Source of the DNA: Candidatus Tectimicrobiota bacterium
GTDB lineage: Bacteria > UBA8248 > JACPRG01
Assembly (NCBI GenBank): GCA_016190025.1
Contig: JACPRG010000136.1
Coordinates: 1 to 21,320, forward strand
Direction of reading: 5' to 3'
Length of the DNA: 21,320 nt
Of this stretch, positions 1 through 7,586 are shown piece after piece; position 1 is the stretch's first letter; the number at the start of each line of letters is the position of its first letter. Made by a program: the position numbers and the translations under genes. The notes under the pieces are model-generated. The model saw only the letters and a program-made list of their open reading frames with translations. It had not been told where the DNA came from and did not search any database.

Positions 1-568
1 AATCGCCGATCCGGTCTTCGGAGAGACGGCAGTTCGCGAACAGCAGGTCGAGCGCGGCCCGGTTCGGACGGCCCGCGTCGTACACCCGGATCGGGGGAAT
101 CACCAGCCCCTCCTGATAGATCTCCCGCGCCGCCCCGGACAGACTCCCCGGCACCATGCCCCCCACATCCACCCAGTGGGCCCGGACCGCCGGGAAGAGG
201 AAGAGATCCTCCCCCGCGAAGATCGGCATGGCCACCATCACGTCGTTCAGGTGGGTCCCGCCGGACACCGGGTCGTTCACCATGAACACGTCCCCCGGCC
301 GGATCTCTCCCTGAAAACTCTTCCTGATCTCCCGGATCGACCAGGACATCGGCAGGACGTGGCCGGGAAGATCCTCAGACTGTGCGACAAGTTGTCCCGC
401 GGGATCGAAGAGACCGCAGGAGAAGTCGTGTCCCTGGCACACCACGGAGGAGTAGGCCGTCCGGATCACCGTCACCCGCATCTCCCGGACGACGCTGAGG
501 AGAGCCTCGACGACGACCTCCAAGGTGATGGGATCGATACCGACGTTCCCCCGTCCGTTCGCGTCCAT
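1..568 (-). CDS. hyuB: Hydantoinase B/oxoprolinase-family protein, N-terminal part (cut by window edge)
   Basis: Reading the minus strand from an ATG at 568 gives an open frame of about 189 codons that runs off the left edge. It opens with MDANGRGNVGIDPITLEVV and continues through RDFSC-like (GHDFSCGLFDPAG), LPGHVLPM and GDVFMVNDPVSGGTHLNDV. These are the usual N-terminal landmarks of HyuB/N-methylhydantoinase B and acetone/acetophenone carboxylase B-type subunits. Family members work with a HyuA-type ATP-dependent partner in hydrolysing or carboxylating cyclic amides or ketones. No HyuA is visible, but it could lie beyond the edge. An in-frame TTG at 580 is preceded by GAGGAA with 6-nt spacing and could be the true start instead. 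The family call is firm; the substrate is unknown. Confidence 0.85.
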   Translation of the reverse strand, partial: MDANGRGNVGIDPITLEVVVEALLSVVREMRVTVIRTAYSSVVCQGHDFSCGLFDPAGQLVAQSEDLPGHVLPMSWSIREIRKSFQGEIRPGDVFMVNDPVSGGTHLNDVMVAMPIFAGEDLFLFPAVRAHWVDVGGMVPGSLSGAAREIYQEGLVIPPIRVYDAGRPNRAALDLLFANCRLSEDRIGD

Positions 569-711
569 ACGGTTCTTCAACAGGCATTCCTCATTTCAAC
601 TTCCGCCGACTCTGTTCCGGTCCTCTTCGCGGATTGAAACCATTGGGACAGCCTCTATCACCTCGTCAAGAATTTTTATGGTATCTTAAGTCTAAATCCT
701 GAGGGCGGACA
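569..711. promoter_or_regulatory. Divergent intergenic region between hyuB and the caspase-fusion gene
   Basis: These 143 bases must hold the start signals for both divergent genes. The part next to the plus-strand gene (about 669-698) is AT-rich, and GAGGGCGG sits 5-6 nt before the ATG at 712 as its ribosome binding site. On the minus strand a TTGACG hexamer is visible, but no convincing -10 box follows at 16-18 nt. I cannot place a promoter for either gene with confidence. Confidence 0.35.
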
Positions 712-3390
712 ATGCGCCGGCGGACGCATCTTGCTGCTTGTCTTTTCTTCTTTCTCCTTTTCAGGGGCCTGCTCTGGTCAGAAACCTTCGAGGTGACGGT
801 CGGACGCGGGGTCATCCGCACGGGGCCGGGGACGAGCTACGACATCCTCTCGCGCGTGACCCGAGGCGAGAAGTTCGAGATCATGGAGCGCCAGGGGGAC
901 TGGATCAAAATCCAGTGGCTCGGCCGCGAAGGCTGGGCGCACAAGGACCTGGGGCGGGCGCAAGGGGAGACCCGGCGGTCCATCGGCGTCGTTCCCTCGC
1001 CCGCGCGCCCGGCGGCCGGGCTTTACGGGCAGTCGTTCGCCGTCATCGTGGGCATCAACGCCTACCAGAACCCTTCCCTCCGGCTCCATTACGCCGTGAA
1101 CGACGCCGAGAGCGTCCGCGCAGCCCTCCGCCGTCTCGGCTTTCCCGACTCGAACATCATCCACTTGACCGACGGCCAGGCGACCGGAAGGGCGATCCGG
1201 ACAGCTTTCAACCATCTCGTCCAAAAGACCTCGGACCAGGATCGGGTGTTCTTTTTCTTCGCGGGCCACGGCGTGACGCTCGACCGGCCCGGCGGGGGGC
1301 AGATGGGTTACCTGCTTCCGGTGGAAGCGGACCCGAACAACATCCTGGGGACCGGTCTGCCCATGAGCGAGGCGAGGGACCTGGCCGGCCTCCTTCCGGC
1401 CAAGCACGTCTTTTTCGCCGTGGACGCCTGCTTCTCGGGGCTCCTGGCCGCGCGAAGCGTTCCCCGACCCGAGACGCGCGTGGACCCGGCCTATTTCACC
1501 CGGGGACGGCTGCGGCAGATCCTCACGGCGGGCGAGCGGGACCAGCCGGTGCTCGAGGAAGCGGGCCACGGGCTTTTCACGAAGCGGCTCTTGGAGGCGT
1601 TGGAGGGAGAGGCGGACGCCTCGCCCCGCGACGGCATCCTCACGGGGATGGAGATCGCCGCCTTCGTTCAGGGGCGCGTGATGGCCGCCTCTTCCAACCG
1701 CCAGACGCCCTTCTTCGGAACGATGGAAGGGGTGGGGCAGTTCGTGTTCGAGCTCCCGGAGGCGGCGCCCATCCCGTCTCCTCCGATTGCGCGCGCACAG
1801 GCGCCTTCGCCGCGACCCGGGCGGCCCGCGCCTCCTCCAACCGGGCAGGCGGCGACGGGGGACGTCTTTGTGGCAAGCGAGCCCGCAGGAGCGGCCATTT
1901 TCCTGGATGGACGCGATACCGGGAAAAAAACGCCCGAACTGCTGGCCGGCCTTCCCGCGGGAAGACACCGGCTGCTCCTCAGGCGGGGCGAAGAACTCGG
2001 CGCGTCCCGTGACGTGGAGGTCAAGGCCAGGGACCTGGTGAACCTCCATCTTCCGCTGGAGCGACTCCTCGGGGAGCTCTACGCCAAGGTCCGGCCCTTC
2101 GGGGCGGAGATCTTCGTAGACGGCAAGAAACTGGGCGAAACGCCCCTCAAACTCAAAGTGCCGGCGGGTGCCCGGGAAGTCGAGATCAAAAAGGAGGGCT
2201 TTCAGCCCCTCAAGCGGCAGATGTCGGTGAGGGAGGGCGAGACGGCGGACCTCACGGCGACCCTGAGCGAGATGCCCAGAGGCACCCTCATGGTGGAGAG
2301 CTCACCCCCCGGCGCCGCCATCTGGATCGACGGAAAGGAGATGGGCCAGACCCCGCGCGCGCTCCGGCTCGATGCCCGGCCGCACCAGGTGGAGCTCAGG
2401 AAGCCGACGCGCAAGAGCGTCACCTCGACCGTCCTGGTGGAGGCCGACCGGACAAACCGGGTGTCCTACGTTCTGCCCGAGGAGGGGCGGACGTGGAAGC
2501 CTGAAAAGCTCTTGACCTTCGTCGTCCCGTTCGCGGCTGGAGGACCGACCGATCTCCTCGCCCGCATCACGGTGTCCTCCCTCGGGAAGATCCTGGGACA
2601 GCCCGGGGTGGTGATAAACATGCCCGGCGCGGGGGGCACGGTCGGGGGCAAGTTCGCGGCCCAGGCCCGCCCCGACGGGTACACCCTCCTCTTCGTCTCG
2701 AGTACGACCGATCTCGTTGCTCCCCAGACGCTGAAGGTGCCCTACGAGCCGTTGCGCGACTTCGCGGTCATCGGCCGGCTCACCTCATCGCCTTTCGCTC
2801 TCGTCTCCCGGGCGGACCGCCCGTGGAACACGATCCAGGGGTTCATCGACCACGCCAAGCGGAACCCGGGCAAGGTGACGATGGGAACCTGGGGCACGGG
2901 CTCGTCCAGCCACCTCGCCTCCTTGGCATTCGCCCAGGCGGCGAGGGTCCAAGTGAGATATGTCCCCTTTGTGGGCACGATGGGCGTCAGGACTGCCTTG
3001 ATCGCTGGCCACGTGGACGCGGCCCTCCTCCCAGCGGCCATGACGCAGCGCGCGGAATTCAAAGGCAATCTAAAAATCCTTCTCATCTCCGGGAAGAGAC
3101 CGACCGACGACCCGATGTTCGCGAACGTCCCCACGATGAGCGAGCTCGGCCTGGGGGACGGCTTCACAGAGGAGCGGGCCATCTACGTCCCGCGGGGAAT
3201 CCCTCCCGAGCGGCTCCAGGCCCTGCGCTCCTTCCTGGCGGAACTCGCGACGAAGACGTCGCTCCAAGGTGAACTGCGCAAGGCCGGCGAGACCATCGAC
3301 TTCATGGATGGGGCGAGCTACGAGGAAAGGCGCAGAAGGCTCTGGAAGGAGTACGGCGACCTCCTCCGGGAGGCGGAAAAAAGGCGGTAA
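712..3390 (+). CDS. Secreted SH3 / caspase-like / triple PEGA / TctC (Bug) receptor fusion protein
   Basis: 892 codons in one unbroken frame. Residues 1-23 form a signal peptide (basic start, hydrophobic core, then WS-ETF). About 24-80 is a bacterial SH3-like domain (GPGTSYDILSRV, WIKIQW, GWAHKDL). About 105-345 is a peptidase C14 caspase-like domain with the dyad visible as FAGHG (His186) and DACFSG (Cys240). A Pro-rich linker (350-380) leads to three PEGA repeats (about 384-449, 453-520, 522-589). About 597-890 is a full TctC/Bug solute receptor: VVPFAAGGPTD with ligand-loop Asp614, PGAGGTVGGK and RPDGYTLLF. Caspase, SH3 and PEGA combinations are known, and Bug receptors are normally free proteins of about 320 aa. 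The fusion suggests a periplasmic or surface protease-like sensor gated by a small organic acid, which is inference. GAGGGCGG precedes the ATG. No tctA/tctB genes are nearby. Confidence 0.9.
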   Translation: MRRRTHLAACLFFFLLFRGLLWSETFEVTVGRGVIRTGPGTSYDILSRVTRGEKFEIMERQGDWIKIQWLGREGWAHKDLGRAQGETRRSIGVVPSPARPAAGLYGQSFAVIVGINAYQNPSLRLHYAVNDAESVRAALRRLGFPDSNIIHLTDGQATGRAIRTAFNHLVQKTSDQDRVFFFFAGHGVTLDRPGGGQMGYLLPVEADPNNILGTGLPMSEARDLAGLLPAKHVFFAVDACFSGLLAARSVPRPETRVDPAYFTRGRLRQILTAGERDQPVLEEAGHGLFTKRLLEALEGEADASPRDGILTGMEIAAFVQGRVMAASSNRQTPFFGTMEGVGQFVFELPEAAPIPSPPIARAQAPSPRPGRPAPPPTGQAATGDVFVASEPAGAAIFLDGRDTGKKTPELLAGLPAGRHRLLLRRGEELGASRDVEVKARDLVNLHLPLERLLGELYAKVRPFGAEIFVDGKKLGETPLKLKVPAGAREVEIKKEGFQPLKRQMSVREGETADLTATLSEMPRGTLMVESSPPGAAIWIDGKEMGQTPRALRLDARPHQVELRKPTRKSVTSTVLVEADRTNRVSYVLPEEGRTWKPEKLLTFVVPFAAGGPTDLLARITVSSLGKILGQPGVVINMPGAGGTVGGKFAAQARPDGYTLLFVSSTTDLVAPQTLKVPYEPLRDFAVIGRLTSSPFALVSRADRPWNTIQGFIDHAKRNPGKVTMGTWGTGSSSHLASLAFAQAARVQVRYVPFVGTMGVRTALIAGHVDAALLPAAMTQRAEFKGNLKILLISGKRPTDDPMFANVPTMSELGLGDGFTEERAIYVPRGIPPERLQALRSFLAELATKTSLQGELRKAGETIDFMDGASYEERRRRLWKEYGDLLREAEKRR

Positions 3391-3415
3391 CGCTCTCCTC
3401 CACCCCGACTCCGCT

Positions 3416-3452
3416 GCATGGATGGAAGCCCGCGAGGCGTCCAACTCCATGC
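3416..3452. terminator. Hairpin downstream of the caspase-fusion gene, candidate bidirectional terminator
   Basis: GCATGGA (3416-3422) pairs perfectly with TCCATGC (3446-3452). Inside it TGGA pairs with TCCA and GCC with GGC around a CGCGA loop. The hairpin starts 25 nt after the stop at 3390 and lies about 110 nt beyond the stop of the converging small gene. Neither side has a T-tract, so it may be a Rho-dependent end or an mRNA 3'-stabilising structure. The remainder of 3391-3562 shows only a short GCCGG/CCGGC dyad (3495-3507). Confidence 0.35.
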
Positions 3453-3562
3453 GTGACATCGAGGCGGCCCCTGGCGCTCAATCAGGACGAACGGGCCGGA
3501 ATCCGGCGCCGAAGGAGGTCCGTGGCGTGCGAAAGGGCGTCTTTTCCGGCCCCGCGAGGACA

Positions 3563-3913
3563 CTACTTGGCCACCACCGCTCTTCGCGTCAGGCGCTTCA
3601 GGACGTGAATGCGGCGGCGCAGGAGCGCAGCGATCTTGTGCTCTCCTGCCTCGTGGGCCTTTTGACGCTCTTCTTTGAGGACACGGATCTTCTTCTTTAA
3701 CTCGGCTCTGGAGCGGGCGACCTTGCGGACGCGACCCGTCCGGGCGGGCCTCTCCCCTTCCTCCTTCGGTTCGGGGATGCCCAGGACTTCCATGAGGGCC
3801 GAAACGAGCTGCTCCTTCGTCATCCCGTGGACCCCCTTGATCTGGTCCGGGTGCTCGAGGGCCTCCTCCCGAAGCTTCGGGACCGTCAGCTTCTCCAGGT
3901 CCTTCTTTTCCAT
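3563..3913 (-). CDS. Small basic protein with SAP/Rho-N-like N-terminal domain
   Basis: 116 aa, with a very strong ribosome binding site (GGGAGGAGG) upstream of the ATG at 3913. The N terminus (about 1-45) has the pattern DLEKLTVPKLREEAL followed by VHGMTKEQLVSALMEVLGI. This is the helix-extended-helix layout of Rho termination factor N-terminal/SAP-like domains, which bind nucleic acid. The rest (about 50-116) is rich in Lys, Arg and Glu and predicted helical (RAELKKKIRVLKEERQ, then RRRIHVLKRL), possibly a coiled coil. Conserved proteins of this architecture occur in several uncultured and deltaproteobacterial lineages as small hypotheticals. No enzymatic motif is present. The gene stands alone, convergent with the caspase fusion. 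A nucleic-acid-binding role is inferred from the fold pattern. Confidence 0.8.
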   Translation of the reverse strand: MEKKDLEKLTVPKLREEALEHPDQIKGVHGMTKEQLVSALMEVLGIPEPKEEGERPARTGRVRKVARSRAELKKKIRVLKEERQKAHEAGEHKIAALLRRRIHVLKRLTRRAVVAK

Positions 3914-3979
3914 GACTTGCTCCTCCTCCCATCAGATTTCGCCGCCACCATTGTATTCATAGACCCGTGGCCGGGCCAA

Positions 3980-4011
3980 GAGGTCCCAGACCTCAAGAGG
4001 TCACAGACCTC
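3980..4011. repeat. Two tandem perfect palindromes, operator-like
   Basis: GAGGTC-CCA-GACCTC (3980-3994) and GAGGTC-ACA-GACCTC (3997-4011) are perfect 6+3+6 dyads. Each lies in a 17-bp direct repeat starting AAG (3978-3994 and 3995-4011), and the copies differ at one base in the spacer. They lie 67-98 bp upstream of the start of the minus-strand SAP/Rho-N-like gene and about 370-400 bp upstream of the CoA-transferase start. Paired dyads at fixed spacing are typical of dimeric repressor operators, but a simple tandem duplication would look the same. Confidence 0.55.
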
Positions 4012-4023
4012 AAGCCGAAGAAG

Positions 4024-4101
4024 AGCCCCGGCGGGCTACCAGACATCGGGACCCGGTGCGCAGCGCGTCCATCGCGGCAAAGAATCGCTGCGGCCGGTCC
4101 C
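4024..4101. other. Non-coding stretch with two further inverted repeats
   Basis: AGCCC (4024-4028) pairs with GGGCT (4033-4037) around CGGC. GGGACC (4048-4053) pairs with GGTCCC (4096-4101), enclosing GCAGCG (4060-4065) with CGCTGC (4086-4091). With the two palindromes just upstream, four dyads fall within about 120 bp. The whole gene-free gap runs from 3914 to 4377. Apart from these dyads and the AT-rich island that follows I see no gene in it; the short open frames have no homology I recognise and no good ribosome binding site. Confidence 0.4.
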
Positions 4102-4116
4102 AAAACCATCGAGCGG

Positions 4117-4200
4117 ATTAAATTTATGTTACACTTTAATTATAATATATCAACTCATTGTTTTAAAAATGAATATAAGAATTATAAATTGCAAGTTCAC
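4117..4200 (+). promoter_or_regulatory. AT-rich island, probable promoter region of the CoA-transferase operon
   Basis: This block is only about 15% G+C by eye, in a window that is otherwise strongly GC-rich. It contains TATAAT at 4141-4146 (inside the palindrome ATTATAAT), plus TTGTTT at 4158-4163 followed by TTATAA/TATAAA at 4182-4188 with 18-19 nt spacing. Either could be a sigma-70 -10 region for transcription towards the gene starting at 4378. No pair has both an ideal -35 and ideal spacing, so the exact promoter is not resolved. Confidence 0.4.
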
Positions 4201-4377
4201 TCGAACGCCGGAAAGATCAAAAAATGAAGCGACGAACCCAAATCCCGCCGGTCCGTCGGAAAGGCCGATGAACGCGTCCGATTGACTTGTCCCCCGCCCC
4301 GCTGCATCATGTCAGGCGCAAAACGAACCCAGCAAACGCGCCCGATCCCGCCGCACGCCCTCGTGGAGCGACACGCC

Positions 4378-5334
4378 ATGAAGATCCCCTCTTACGAACG
4401 TCTGCGAAAAGCCATCGAGAGGAGAGACCGCGGACTGCGCGAGAAGGTCTGCTCGCTGGAGGAGGCCGTGGGGCTCATCCCCGAAGGGGCCCATGTCGCC
4501 GTCGGAGGCTGTCACTACTCCCGGACCCCCATGGCCCTTCTGTGGGAGATCATCCGCCAGCGCAAGACCGGCCTCACGTTCTCCCGGAGCATCACCAGCA
4601 CGGAAGGAGACCTCCTTTTGGCCGGGGGCGTCACCCGGCACATCATCACCAGCTGGTTCAGCGCGGGCGTCACCTGGGGGGTCTCCCGCGTGATGCGCGA
4701 GTTCGTCCAGAGCGGCCAGGCCCGCTACGAGGAGTGGAGCCACCTGAGCATCGGCCTGCGCTACCGGGCGGGCGGCATGGGCGTCCCCTTCCTCCCGGCG
4801 CGCTCGATGATGGGAAGCGGCGTGGCCGAGCGGCTGCCGGGCCTCAAGACCCTCACCTGCCCCTACACCGGCGAGCCCCTGGCCCTCATCCCGGCCCTCA
4901 ACCCGGACGTCGCCCTCATTCACGTCCACCGCGCGGACCCCTTCGGCAACGCCCAGATCGACGGCCTTCCCTTCATGGACGCCGACATCGCCCTGGCGGC
5001 CAACCAGGTGATCCTCTCGGCGGAGCGGATCGTCCACCCCGAGCAGATCCGCCGCGCGCCGGACCGGACGTTTCTCTCGTTCCTGTGCGTCGAGGCCGTC
5101 GTGGAGGCCCCCTTCGGGAGCATGCCCCACGAGTGCTACGGCCTCTACGAGCCAGCCTTCGGCCACATCGAGGAATACGTCAAGCGGATTGCCTCCGCCG
5201 GGACAGAAGGGGCGCGCGCCTACCTGGAAGAGTGGTGCCACGGCCTGCAAAGCTGGGAGGATTTCCTCGCCAGGCTGGGGGCGAAGACCCTGCTGGAGGC
5301 CGCCCGGGCGGGTTCGGAGGTGAACAATGCGTGA
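4378..5334 (+). CDS. Glutaconate-type (family I) CoA-transferase, subunit A
   Basis: 318 aa from the ATG at 4378, matching the usual size of about 320 aa for glutaconate CoA-transferase subunit A and IpdA-like proteins. Landmarks are the nucleotide-binding-like stretch AHVAVGGCHYSRTPMAL near residue 40, the family pattern EEWSHLSIGLRYRAGGMGVPFLP split across about 116-140, and the DVALIHVHRADPFGNAQIDG segment. Family members transfer CoA between acyl-CoA and a free acid, or hydrolyse ring-opened CoA thioesters as IpdAB does in steroid ring degradation. The frame is open back to a TTG at 4282, but that extension is Pro/Arg-rich and unlike the family; GGAG lies upstream of the chosen ATG. It is translationally coupled to subunit B. 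The acid substrate is unknown. Confidence 0.85.
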   Translation: MKIPSYERLRKAIERRDRGLREKVCSLEEAVGLIPEGAHVAVGGCHYSRTPMALLWEIIRQRKTGLTFSRSITSTEGDLLLAGGVTRHIITSWFSAGVTWGVSRVMREFVQSGQARYEEWSHLSIGLRYRAGGMGVPFLPARSMMGSGVAERLPGLKTLTCPYTGEPLALIPALNPDVALIHVHRADPFGNAQIDGLPFMDADIALAANQVILSAERIVHPEQIRRAPDRTFLSFLCVEAVVEAPFGSMPHECYGLYEPAFGHIEEYVKRIASAGTEGARAYLEEWCHGLQSWEDFLARLGAKTLLEAARAGSEVNNA

Positions 5335-6127
5335 GACCCCGCCGGAGAGCGGGCCGGCTCCGGCCCACAACCCCTCCGAGCGGATCTGCGTCATGAGCGC
5401 CCGCGTTTTGAAAAACGGCAACGTCGTCTTCGGGGGGGCGGGCCTGCCTCTCATCTCGGCCATCCTGGCGCAGAACACGCACGCCCCCCAGCTCACCATC
5501 CTCTTCGAGGGCGGCGTCATCGGCCCCCGGGTGCTCCCCGGCAAGCTGCCCCCCTCCACCAACGAGGCCCGCTGCGCCTGGCAGGCCAGCAAGCTCCTCT
5601 CCATCACCGACGTCCTCCTCCTGATGCAGCGGGGGTACGTGGACTACGGGTTTTTGGGCGGCGCGCAGATCGACCGGCACGGGAACCTCAACAGCTCCTA
5701 CATCGGCGACCCCGACCGCCCCAAGGTCCGCCTGCCGGGGACCGGCGGCGCCAACGACATCGCCAGCATGACCCGGGTGCTCGTGGCCATGCGCCACGAA
5801 AGGCGCCGCTTCGTCGAGAGGGTGGACTTCGTGACGAGCCCCGGCTATCTTCGGGGGGACGGAACCCGCCGGGCGGCGGGCCTCCTGGCCGGGGGGATCC
5901 ACCTGGTCATCACGGACCTGGGACTGCTGGACTTCGACCCGAGGACCGGGAGGATGCGCGTGAAGGCGCTCCACCCGGGCGTCTCGGCGGAAGAGGTCCA
6001 GGAGAAGACGGGATTCGAGCTGAGGATCCCCGAGAAGGTCCCGCGGACGAAGCCGCCCACAGCCCGGGAGCTGGCGATCCTGCGCGCCCTGGACCCCGAG
6101 CGGCGCTACATCGCAGGCCGCGATTAG
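5327..6127 (+). CDS. Glutaconate-type (family I) CoA-transferase, subunit B
   Basis: 266 aa, the same length as classical glutaconate CoA-transferase subunit B. The start overlaps the stop of subunit A by 8 bp, and GGAGGT sits 6 nt before the ATG, so the pair is translationally coupled. Glu61 in LTILFEGGVIGP occupies the place of the catalytic glutamate of family I transferases. Other family marks are YVDYGFLGGAQIDRHGNLN, the PGTGGANDIAS turn and VDFVTSPGYL. The first 20 residues (MRETPPESGP...) are longer and more Pro-rich than usual, but the ribosome binding site supports this start. The retained Glu argues for transferase activity rather than a dead paralogue. IpdB-like hydrolases are the main alternative. 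Confidence 0.85.
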   Translation: MRETPPESGPAPAHNPSERICVMSARVLKNGNVVFGGAGLPLISAILAQNTHAPQLTILFEGGVIGPRVLPGKLPPSTNEARCAWQASKLLSITDVLLLMQRGYVDYGFLGGAQIDRHGNLNSSYIGDPDRPKVRLPGTGGANDIASMTRVLVAMRHERRRFVERVDFVTSPGYLRGDGTRRAAGLLAGGIHLVITDLGLLDFDPRTGRMRVKALHPGVSAEEVQEKTGFELRIPEKVPRTKPPTARELAILRALDPERRYIAGRD

Positions 6128-6136
6128 CCGCAGTCA

Positions 6137-6154
6137 CTGGGCGCCCCGGCCCAG
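6137..6154 (+). terminator. Short hairpin after the CoA-transferase genes
   Basis: CTGGGC (6137-6142) and GCCCAG (6149-6154) form a perfect 6-bp stem with a GCCCCG loop, 9 nt after the stop of subunit B. No T-tract follows, so it is a weak or Rho-assisted terminator candidate. The remaining 100 bases to the antiporter start show no clear promoter. Confidence 0.25.
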
Positions 6155-6251
6155 AGAACCCTGCCCCCCTGCCCCGCGCGATCCGTCCGCCCCCTTACGT
6201 GTCATCGGAAGTCAGGGAGATCACCCCGAAGGCTCCCGGAGAGTTGCCACC

Positions 6252-7493
6252 ATGCGGAAAGTCATCCTCTACTCGGTCCTTCTCATCTTCGGGCTCATCG
6301 GCTCACAGTTCCTGCCTGGCGCGCTCGGGAAGGGCTACGAGGCGGCGGCCCACGGGGTCAAGGTGCTGACCATGATCGGCCTCGCCTTCATCATGATCCA
6401 CGTGGGATACGAATTCGAAATCGACAAGTCGAGGCTCAAGGAATACGGCTGGGACTATGTGGTGGCGGCAACGGCCGCCGCGTTTCCGTGGCTTTTCTGC
6501 GCCCTCTATTTCATTTTCGTCCTGAACCCGCCGGAATCCTGGGCGTCCTGGGACGCATGGAAGGAGATGCTCCTGGCGTCCCGCTTCGCCGCCCCGACCT
6601 CGGCGGGGATTCTCTTTTCCATGCTGGCCGCCGCAGGACTCGTCGCGACCTGGATCTTCCGGAAGGCGCGCACCCTGGCCATTTTCGACGACCTGGACAC
6701 GGTCCTTTTGATGATCCCGCTGAAGATGATGATCGTGGGGCTTCGGTGGGAACTGGCGGTTGTCGTCGTTGTCATGCTGGTTCAACTCTGGCTGGCGTGG
6801 AGGTTCCTACGCATCTGGAGGATTCCGATCACCTGGCCCTGGGTGATGGGCTACGCGGTCCTCGTCGCGCTGGCCTCCGAGGTCGTCTACTTCATCACCC
6901 AACTCATGGACGAGGTGATAACCGTCCACATCGAGGTTCTTCTTCCGGCGTTCGTCCTGGGATGCATGATCGCGAGGCCCGAAGACCACTCCGAGGCGCA
7001 CGGCCATCCGCCGCACAGCTCCCACCCCCTCCCCGCCGAGATGCTCTCCGAGGCGAGGGCCGCGACCCTCGTTTCCGCCTGCTTCATGGTTTTGGTCGGC
7101 CTGTCGATGCCGCCGATCCTCGGGGCGGTCGGCGCGGCCGGGCAAGGGTCGGCGTCCAACGCGGCCGCCGCCTGGCCCGGCTGGGGGTGGATCGTCTTCC
7201 ACGTCCTGGTGATCACGGCCATCTCCAACCTCGGGAAGATGTTCCCCGTGTTCTGCTACCGCCGGGAGGCTCATTGGAAGGAGCGGGTGGCGCTTTCGGT
7301 CGGGATGTTTCCGCGCGGGGAGGTCGGCGCGGGCGTTTTGATCATCTCCCTGTCCTACCAAATCGGCGGGCCCGTCATCACGGTGGCGATGTTCTCGCTG
7401 GCCCTCAACCTGCTTTGCACGGGTCTGTTCATCACCGCCGTGAAGGGACTGATCGGCGCAATCCCGCGCAGAGAGGCGCTCAACGCCCCCTGA
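6252..7493 (+). CDS. Cation:proton antiporter (CPA/NhaP-like) membrane protein
   Basis: 413 aa with about 10-12 hydrophobic segments (first at 3-22, then 37-52, 69-91, 112-132 and onward to 385-403). Residues 112-130 (FAAPTSAGILFSMLAAAGL) and the acidic pair Asp146-Asp147 in TLAIFDDLDTVLLMIP resemble the ion-binding helices of monovalent cation:proton antiporters, which exchange Na+ or K+ for H+ across the inner membrane. The segment GMFPRGEVGAGVLII near 350-365 is the typical conserved PRGEVG motif of this superfamily. A hydrophilic loop at 243-262 holds five histidines (246, 250, 252, 255, 258). A GGAGAG ribosome binding site precedes the ATG. It lies 124 bp after the CoA-transferase pair and may be transcribed with it. 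The ion is not determinable. Confidence 0.8.
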   Translation: MRKVILYSVLLIFGLIGSQFLPGALGKGYEAAAHGVKVLTMIGLAFIMIHVGYEFEIDKSRLKEYGWDYVVAATAAAFPWLFCALYFIFVLNPPESWASWDAWKEMLLASRFAAPTSAGILFSMLAAAGLVATWIFRKARTLAIFDDLDTVLLMIPLKMMIVGLRWELAVVVVVMLVQLWLAWRFLRIWRIPITWPWVMGYAVLVALASEVVYFITQLMDEVITVHIEVLLPAFVLGCMIARPEDHSEAHGHPPHSSHPLPAEMLSEARAATLVSACFMVLVGLSMPPILGAVGAAGQGSASNAAAAWPGWGWIVFHVLVITAISNLGKMFPVFCYRREAHWKERVALSVGMFPRGEVGAGVLIISLSYQIGGPVITVAMFSLALNLLCTGLFITAVKGLIGAIPRREALNAP

Positions 7494-7522
7494 ACGGTCG
7501 AAAAGACTCAGGGATGCACGAC

Positions 7523-7559
7523 GGCCCTGGCAGGAAAGCGGCCTTTCTCCTCCCAGGCC
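7523..7559. terminator. Imperfect hairpin between convergent antiporter and asd genes
   Basis: GGCCCTGG near 7523 can pair imperfectly with CCCAGGCC ending at 7559, with an inner GAAAG/CTTTC match (7534-7538 and 7543-7547). It lies in the 93-bp gap between two converging stops, where a bidirectional terminator is expected. The stem has mismatches and no T-tract. Confidence 0.25.
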
Positions 7560-7586
7560 CTCTGGGAAGGGTGGCCGCCCGCGGGA

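Noticed and set aside
176..637. 153-codon plus-strand open frame at the left edge
   Set aside because: It is the antisense of the hyuB-like gene, which has clear family motifs across the whole stretch.
3980..4011. Possible CRISPR array
   Set aside because: Only two 17-bp units directly abutting, with no spacer sequences and no cas genes.
4312..5607. 431-codon minus-strand open frame opposite the CoA-transferase genes
   Set aside because: No recognisable domain, no good ribosome binding site, and it spans the junction of two clearly coupled genes on the other strand.
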